Notes under the pieces: model-generated
Seen by the model: the letters and a program-made list of their open reading frames with translations, nothing else
Databases searched by the model: none
What the model was told of the DNA's origin: nothing
Program-made: the position numbers and the translations under genes
Source: Siphonodentalium dalli
Taxonomy: Eukaryota > Mollusca > Scaphopoda > Gadilida > Siphonodentaliidae
Length of the DNA stretch: 64,000 nt
Assembly (NCBI GenBank): GCA_032622095.1
Contig: CP136067.1
Span: 1,676,001-1,740,000 of the forward strand
Reading direction: 5' to 3'
Shown here: positions 57,783 to 64,000 of the stretch, piece by piece
Numbering within the stretch: the first letter of the stretch is position 1
Layout: each line of letters opens with the position of its first letter

Positions 57783-58655
57783 GGATTATCTCTTTAAATA
57801 ACAAATTTTAAATAGTTGCGTAGGTATAAAATAATTGATATGAACTGAAGACCCCTGTCCGGAAAAGCTTCTATCAATTAATATTGATTTTATTTCAAAT
57901 ATTAAATCGGGACCGTTTATGTTACTATTTTTAGAACAGACCATTCGGATGATACCATATTGCGATATAGAACGCTGGGCTGTTCCTGTGGCTACGCACC
58001 GAAAGTCAAATGTCCCAGATTGATTGTTTGTATTGTTCCACAGATATAAGCGACAATGAGTATTACTATTTTAATGGCTTCGGTGGTCAAAAATATTTGA
58101 TTCGAGTCGAGGAAGCCACCCATCAAAGCTCAGATTTATTAGATATCGATTTTAGAAATCTATTATTTTTCATTATCGGGAATAATTTCTGTCCCAGAAG
58201 TTTGCCGAAAAAGCCGACCGACATACTCTCGATACTAAATTCCATTGAACAAAATGTTGCTATACAACACATTTTGAGCAATTATATACGATAGTTCACA
58301 GTCGTTAGCATTATTTTTGGATTATTAATCGATTCTGATAATCAAAGTGACCTTTGATAAAAAAAAAAATTGTTGTTGGAATCTGTTGAGATGAGGACCC
58401 TCTGATCGGATTGAGTACCTTTAACGTTTATTTGCGATAAAATTGTACAATAAAATTTCTGGTCTCTGTTAACAGTAACCAATATTGTTCGTTAGCTGAA
58501 CAAATACACCTGTTTAGACCAGAACATATTCGAAATAAAATGAATATTAATCGATAGAAGCATTTCCGGACAGGAGTATTCGATTCAAATCTAATATTTT
58601 CTACCCCGGTAACTATATAATGCATGTTTACAAAGAGATAATTCACCTATTGCAG
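57783..58655. mobile_element. Inverted-repeat element, ~130-bp arms, with a small ORF
   Basis: Best arm section: CTGTCCGGAAAAGCTTCTAT followed by CAATTAATATTGATTTTATT at the left, inverted at about 58528-58580. Weaker pairing extends out to GGATTATCTCTTT / AAAGAGATAATTC. No target-site duplication was identified. The right segmental copy (63650-64000) keeps the left arm but has lost most of the interior. Confidence 0.6.
58010..58294 (+). CDS. 94-residue ORF inside the inverted-repeat element
   Basis: ATG-started frame: MSQIDCLYCSTDISDNEYYY opens with a C-x2-C pair, then continues with charged and hydrophobic segments (KYLIRVEEATHQ, LLFFIIGNNFC, DILSILNSIEQNVAIQHIL). The composition is protein-like rather than low-complexity. 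In the other duplicate the same ATG and first nine residues survive at 63899, but the frame soon stops. No family is recognised; it may be a captured exon or chance. Confidence 0.3.
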   Translation: MSQIDCLYCSTDISDNEYYYFNGFGGQKYLIRVEEATHQSSDLLDIDFRNLLFFIIGNNFCPRSLPKKPTDILSILNSIEQNVAIQHILSNYIR

Positions 58656-58734
58656 GAAAAATACAAACAGTCACTAAAATGCTTAAAATTTCCAGGTTGT
58701 GTGATTAAATCTGAGTTTAAATCGTTATATATAG

Positions 58735-58880
58735 AGGATCTCAAACGAGTTACTGTTTTATACGGAATTTATCAACCGAGTTCACTAAATTCGATTTGAG
58801 CCGAGGTTTACCGAGTCTCAAATAGAATTTAGTGGACGAGGTTGATAAATTACGTATAAAATAGAACGAATTTGAGATAC
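58735..58880. repeat. Palindromic element, ~72-bp arms (member 2)
   Basis: GGATCTCAAACGAGTT, TTTTATACGGAATTTATCAAC and CACTAAATTCGATTTGAG (left) are mirrored by CTCAAATAGAATTTAGTG, GTTGATAAATTACGTATAAA and GAATTTGAGATAC (right). Centre near 58810. Confidence 0.85.
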
Positions 58881-59089
58881 TTTTTATCACATGATCATAT
58901 AATCGTTAAAATTTTATCGAAAAGAACAATAATTAACTGCAGCCAGCGAACTGCGAACTTTGGTCCAAAGAGCAGCGTGACGTCATTGCACGCGACGATA
59001 TTACACGTGTCTATTACGCTCGAATATTACACAGGAAAATAGTGCTAATCATGTGATAAATATATACATGTATATGTAATTTTTATTGA

Positions 59090-60690
59090 AGAAACTGTGT
59101 TAAGCAACATCCACAATGCAGGAATGTAGAGACACTTGTGGGGAAGGGTCAGTTAGAATATGCCGATCCAGCGTGTGATTAACAGCCCCGCACATGTGTG
59201 TTATTGGCCTCTGGTATATGGCATACTTGCATACGTCGCGTAAGGATAACAATTTGTATTTGACTGATCGTGCGATCATTACGCCTTTGCACTCGTCCGA
59301 TATACTGCAACAGTAACTCGCGCCTGTGATTATGTGTATATATTTCGTACCAAGCGTGCGATATTGATGTCGTGTCAAGTGCGTCCATATACGTGCGACA
59401 TACAGTATATGGCACTAGTTTGACAATCCGTTAGTGGTATACTATGTTCAATCGTGGCTAATTCTTAATATCACATTGCGATCTAGAGTTGGGGGAGCTC
59501 ACATGGTTGCAACATCGATGAAATGATCCTGGCATATGGACTGAACATTGCTTTATTGACGTAGTAGCGCAGTGCACGAAGTGTACACAAAAATAAAGCC
59601 TTAACATTTTACATAACCAGTAATTGGGTACGTACAGTATTCTCGGCTACGTGTATGACTGAATGTTTGTGCTGGTGGTTTTGGTGTCCGTATTAAATTG
59701 AAGCAGATATGACAATTATCGCAAGAAAAATACAAATGAAGTCACTAAAATGCAGGTGTTATATAGTTGAATCTATGCGTATTTTTACCTGAAATTGAGC
59801 ACTTTTATTCAAGAAACAGTGTTTGGCAACATCTATCTTGAATGGATATAGAGACATCGGTGGGGAAGAGTCAGTTAGAATATATCGATCGAGCTTGTGG
59901 TAAACAGACCCAATTGCATGTTTGTTACTGGTCGACAGTGTGTGATACTCATGTATGCGTCTCTTAAGGAGAACAATAATGGTTCTTGTCATACTGTGCT
60001 ATCCTACGCCATTGAAATCGTTCGATATACTGTTGTCAGTAACCCACACGCGTAGTTTTGTGGATATATCCCACACCAAGCGTGCGACATTGATATCGTG
60101 TCATAACTGTATCCATATGCTTGCGACATACACTAGTTATGGTAATAGTCTGTCCAACCGGTAGTGGTACATTGTATTCAATCGTGGCTACTTAATTTCA
60201 CATTGCGTTCCCAAGTTGATCAACATATCCTGGTATATATTGACCGAACAATGCTTTATTGACGTAGTAGCAGTGTACAAATTATTGAGGTAGGAACGCT
60301 TTGCACACAAAAAATAACGCCTTATAACGGTGTGACATAACCAGTAATTGGGTACAATATTCTCGACTCTGGTATGACTTAATTTTGAGAATTATGTCGC
60401 GTAAGGATGACACTTAGTGTATTGGCTGAACGTGCTGTCCTTATAAATTGCAATCGTTCGATATACTGATACCAGTAAGACACGCGTGCGGTTTTGTGTA
60501 TGTATCCCACATATTGATATAGTTCATATGCTTGCGACATACACTGTGCCATGGGTCTGTCAATCCGTTAATGCCACTATGTTCAATCGTGGTTAGTTCT
60601 TAATGGCACACGTGTGTTCTTTGGTTGGGATATGGGGCGAGCACCCATATGCTTGCGACATGACTGTAACAGGCCTTGTTCCTTCAGATT
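59090..60690 (+). repeat. Diverged tandem array, ~0.7-kb units
   Basis: Units begin near 59090, 59795 and 60395 (partial). Shared words are GGGGAAG.GTCAGTTAGAATAT, CACCAAGCGTGCGA, CATTGATATCGTGTCA, TATGCTTGCGACATACA, ATTCAATCGTGGCTA and ACATAACCAGTAATTGGGTA. Small minus-strand frames are repeat shadows. Confidence 0.75.
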
Positions 60691-61220
60691 GTGAACTGTA
60701 CTATACTATATGACGTCACCATGTGCTTACACAATTCCCTCCAACTTATGCAAATAAGCATTTCCATCTCAGATTTGAATAGTTGGATATTTTCGGACTA
60801 TTTGACTTAGCTGTGTATCAACATACCATGAGCTATACAGCACACTCTGTAATCACTCCACATGTAGTGCCGAATGTCAACACACAACTTTGAGCATGTT
60901 GTAATGTAATTTTATTATATCTCCACGCTGTCAAGCAGACAAGATCTTCGGTGTTACCAGTAAATACATCGAGTAGATACAATGTTGTGAAAATGTCAAC
61001 AGTGTCGCACGAAAGAACACCTCTTCGAAAGTTCTATTTGAGCACAGGAAGACATGTCATTATTTCCCTTTATCTTTGTCACAGCAATTTCGTCGACTAA
61101 TTTCGATACCGGTATAATTTAAAAGCGGTAATAATTATAAATGTATTTTGGATCGCAAACTGCCAGATTTAATCTACGTAGGCTTTATTACGTGTACGTA
61201 TGGTCATATTAAGCCCACGT
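60691..61220. other. No gene seen
   Basis: AT-rich; nothing recognised. Confidence 0.4.
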
Positions 61221-61221
61221 A

Positions 61222-61244
61222 GGGCTGGGCCGAAGGCCCAGCCC
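61222..61244. repeat. GC-rich perfect hairpin
   Basis: GGGCTGGGCC-GAA-GGCCCAGCCC: a 10-bp perfect stem with a 3-nt loop in an otherwise AT-rich region. Function unknown. Confidence 0.8.
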
Positions 61245-61384
61245 GTAGAGGGCTCTGAGTGTACTGGGAGCACACACGCGACGCTGGGAGAGCTGAATTG
61301 CAATACCGTTCCTTTGAAAATTTGTTTCTTAAAAATAGATGACCTTTGACATGCCCTATTGAACTCTTGGTATCGTGTTTCCGA

Positions 61385-61580
61385 GTCACCTATTTAGCGA
61401 TTGGACGATCGCGTTTGTCTTAACCAATCAGAATTAACGTTGCTCACAGGCGGTTGTTAGGCAAGTGATGCTATTCAAACAAATGGAAATCGCCACCTCG
61501 GATTATTATTTCCACGAATTGCCAATTACAACACACGCGGTGGGCAAGAACAAACTGCTTACATTATGATATACAAGGTG
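61385..61580 (+). promoter_or_regulatory. Possible promoter with paired CCAAT boxes and splice donor
   Basis: GCGATTGGACGATCGCG (inverted CCAAT, about 61397-61413) and TTAACCAATCAGAATTAACG (about 61419-61438) lie 150 bp upstream of ATGATATACAAG|GTGAGTAC, a strong donor sequence at 61579. There is no TATA box and no downstream exon in view. The evidence is only motif spacing. Confidence 0.22.
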
Positions 61581-61924
61581 AGTACATGCACATGATCACT
61601 ATCGGATGTAGGATGTACCATTATACGCCTCGTTTGACCGCGAATGTAACAAATTCACTAATTGAGTAATTCCAGGCGAGGGCGTCTGTTGTTGTTTTAA
61701 CTAAGTAACTTACTTAGTTCTAACTTCTCAGACTCAGTGACTCGGGTTCAAAGTCATAATTCCACGATTCACTCTTGCACCAAATTTCTAAATTACAATT
61801 TGAACGAATCAAGATCTACCTCGGTTGTGAATATACTTGTGAGTACTGTGTACACAGCTAACAATTAATTTATGAACACAGTTTTGTCAAAGGTGTCACT
61901 AACTGCGACCAGACATTATTTAGA

Positions 61925-64000
61925 CGGAACGGAAGCTCATCGAATTATCGCATTGTTGACTCGTCGACTGATAGAACACTGACACGCGGCGGTGGTAAAA
62001 TGACTTTCACGATTATAATCCTGATGAGAAAGTATGGGATAATACAATAAGTCTGCCGTACATTACACTAGCTACAGTACAGTACAGTACCGTTTATTAA
62101 TATTACAGTTTGTTTTGAAAATGTCAGAGCAAAACTGGTACATGTAACCATTCTGCAATACCAAATGGCCTAACCTTAGGCTTCACCAGCTGTTCACCAC
62201 TACTAGTATGTTTATGCAGTTCATTTTCAAGTTAATCATGATTTCAAGGAAATACCGTAGGGGGAATTGTCTTGGATCCAGCTATTATTTTTCGAAACTT
62301 TCAAAGTTTAGTAATTGATATTTTCCATTAATTTATGCATTGATCATCAAATAAAATCACGTGAGTTTGAGTTTGATCCAAATATTTGTACATGTAATAT
62401 TTAAAAAATATTATAATAGTCTCCCGTTGATATATTATATGAACATTATTATTTTTCGCTCAGTTTTAAATTTACGCAACTACAGACACTGTTCTTAATC
62501 GATGTTGCAGATATATTTGAGAACCGACATGCACAACATACATGTAAATATACTGCATGCACCAGTACATATAAAAAGGCCAAAAAAATATGCATGTTTC
62601 GACTGACCAAAATCCATGTTCAATACCTCAATCCTAATTTTATTTCTTCGTCTGACAGTGACAGCGATAATTTTTTGCCGAACATTACTGTTACACACAG
62701 TGACACTTTTACCTCTTCCTGTTATAAATACAAAACAAATTTAAACACAACTCCATCGTGAAAACACTATACATTAGACCTATCATGTGAGCTGGCCTTC
62801 CATCATGATCAGTTAACCATGCATTTCTTCGGTTTCCCCATGTAGGCCTATCAGTTAACCATGCATATCCATGTGTAAGCTGAGATATAAAATATATTAA
62901 CTTACTGAATGCGAAATATTTATATGATTTGTGGTTATGTTAAACACCAAGTGGTTTGTCTTTCAATTCTTTTATTGTTTAGTCAGCCAACGATCAGTGA
63001 GAGTCAGTACAATTGCATATTTCTCCTTTTGTTTCGCACAAGGAGAACGTTTCTGAAAGTAAATTTATCTTCCCATATCCATGGTCAGTGGCTCAGTGGA
63101 CACTGACCCCAGTGACAAGGCACTGTTCGTTGCAGTTACCATGGAACCGTACATGTTAAAACTCAACCATTTTAAGTAACATGTACCACTGCAAACTTAG
63201 CATGAAAGATAAATGTCTTATTAGCATCATAGTAGTAACTGTTCAAATAATTGAACACATGACCAATGCTGATAATACTCGAGCGTATTAGGCCAAAAAA
63301 TAATAATACCTGTGGGATTGTGGGATAGACATATGTCCAGTTAAACTTTTCAGATGTCCATAATTTAACTGAGATGGGAAAGGTTATAAATATACCTTCG
63401 AAAATTTCAATATTTAATCAACTATTACAGTGACCATAAACATTTTGACAAGTGAAAATTTTGACACCCGCGAATAAAATATCGCGAGTAATTATCGGTG
63501 TTGGGGTAATCGCTCCTTTTTCCTGGGAAGGACTTGGCCAATGCATTCTCTTTTATATTATGCGAGGCGCCATATTGGCGACTCGCCTATATAAGAGAAT
63601 GCACTGGCACAGGGTTTGCAAAATTTCAGGAAGCTCCAGTTAAGAAAGGGTTAAAGATGGATTATCTCTTTAAATAATTTTTTTTAAATAGGTGCGTGGG
63701 TAAAAAATAATAGATATGAACTGAAGACCCCTGTCCGGAAAAGCTATCAATTAATATTGATTTTATTTTGAATATTAAATCGGGACCTTTTATGTGTATT
63801 TTTAGAACAGACGATTCGGATGATACCATATTGTGATACAGAGTACTGGTCTACTGGACTGTTCCTATGGATCCTATGGCTATGCACCGAAAGTCAAATG
63901 TCCCAGATTGATTGCTTGTATTGTTGTGTTCCACTTATATAAGCGATAACGAGTATAATTAACGATTATTTGTGACAAAATTGTACAATACAATTTATGG
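61925..64000 (+). repeat. Diverged segmental duplication, right copy (runs off the window)
   Basis: Matches blocks of 53490-58460 in order: the GATAGAACACTGACAC segment, then ACCGACATGCACAACATACA to the 55090 equivalent at about 63470, then from 63645 the left arm of the inverted-repeat element. It lacks 55091-57770 and most of the 94-codon ORF. Confidence 0.75.

Larger units (their letters stand above)
53490..58660 (+). repeat. Diverged segmental duplication, left copy
   Basis: Three blocks (about 53490-53830, 54110-55090 and 57770-58045, with a further piece near 58427-58460) match 61925-64000 in the same order and orientation. The stretch 55091-57770 is absent from the right copy, so it was inserted here or deleted there. 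Confidence 0.75.

Noticed and set aside
61222-61244. Bacterial-type terminator or histone 3' stem-loop
   Set aside because: The stem sequence and lack of a U-run or purine-rich downstream element fit neither; no histone gene is nearby.

Overview
This window looks like repeat-dense, AT-rich nuclear DNA of an animal. I see no conserved multi-exon host gene, no rRNA or tRNA gene, no CRISPR array and no bacterial gene organisation. The mix of elements (degenerate LINE, Ty3/Gypsy remnant, Helitron-like, hAT-like, Polinton/Maverick-like and foldback elements), the many short palindromes and the frequent TACATGTA-type words suggest a marine lophotrochozoan, most likely a mollusc. That assignment is inference and no marker gene here proves it.

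Layout. 1-5035: an ~835-bp direct repeat (1256-2090 and 3924-4759) flanks a segment with a minus-strand SGNH-hydrolase-like fragment, next to TCGTC-rich tracts. 5018-6000: diverged tandem repeats. 6690-15624: a ~159-bp-period minisatellite and a decayed LINE, both caught in a 3434-bp head-to-tail duplication (7213-10646 / 10647-14080); only the second copy runs on into the full reverse-transcriptase reading frame, whose catalytic YADD box reads TANG. 16068-23000: small tandem repeats, palindromes, a ~1.1-kb direct duplication and a TTAA-flanked inverted-repeat element.

23794-27912 is the most informative locus. A hAT-like element with 8-bp target-site duplications (CTCACAAT) is interrupted by a 3540-bp element with 1300-bp terminal inverted repeats, AG...CT ends and 6-bp target-site duplications (TTCATC), the hallmarks of Polintons/Mavericks. 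Its 940-bp core holds only the 3' ends of two genes pointing outward, as expected of an internal-deletion derivative.

29171-34300: a TTAA-flanked element, a Harbinger-like MITE with TAA duplications, and a MITE family packed with CTTAAG palindromes. 35628-37722: two Helitron-like elements head to tail, loaded with TCAAGGTCA nuclear-receptor-type words. 38748-41750: a 3003-bp element with ~540-bp inverted repeats, CACTG ends, 5-bp duplications (AACAA) and an exon-1-like ATG plus splice donor in each arm. 42535-43740: a ~166-bp tandem repeat interrupted by a long hairpin. 44878-46735: a minus-strand Ty3/Gypsy pol remnant. 46854-51157: a foldback-type element with ~1.15-kb arms around a 42-bp minisatellite. 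53490-64000: a diverged segmental duplication, a possible single exon, an inverted-repeat element holding a 94-codon ORF, and a ~0.7-kb tandem array.

The sequences here do not form a pathway. The window is a stack of nested and duplicated mobile elements, and most of its biological content lies in their boundaries, duplications and embedded motifs. All identities were judged by eye; none was computed.
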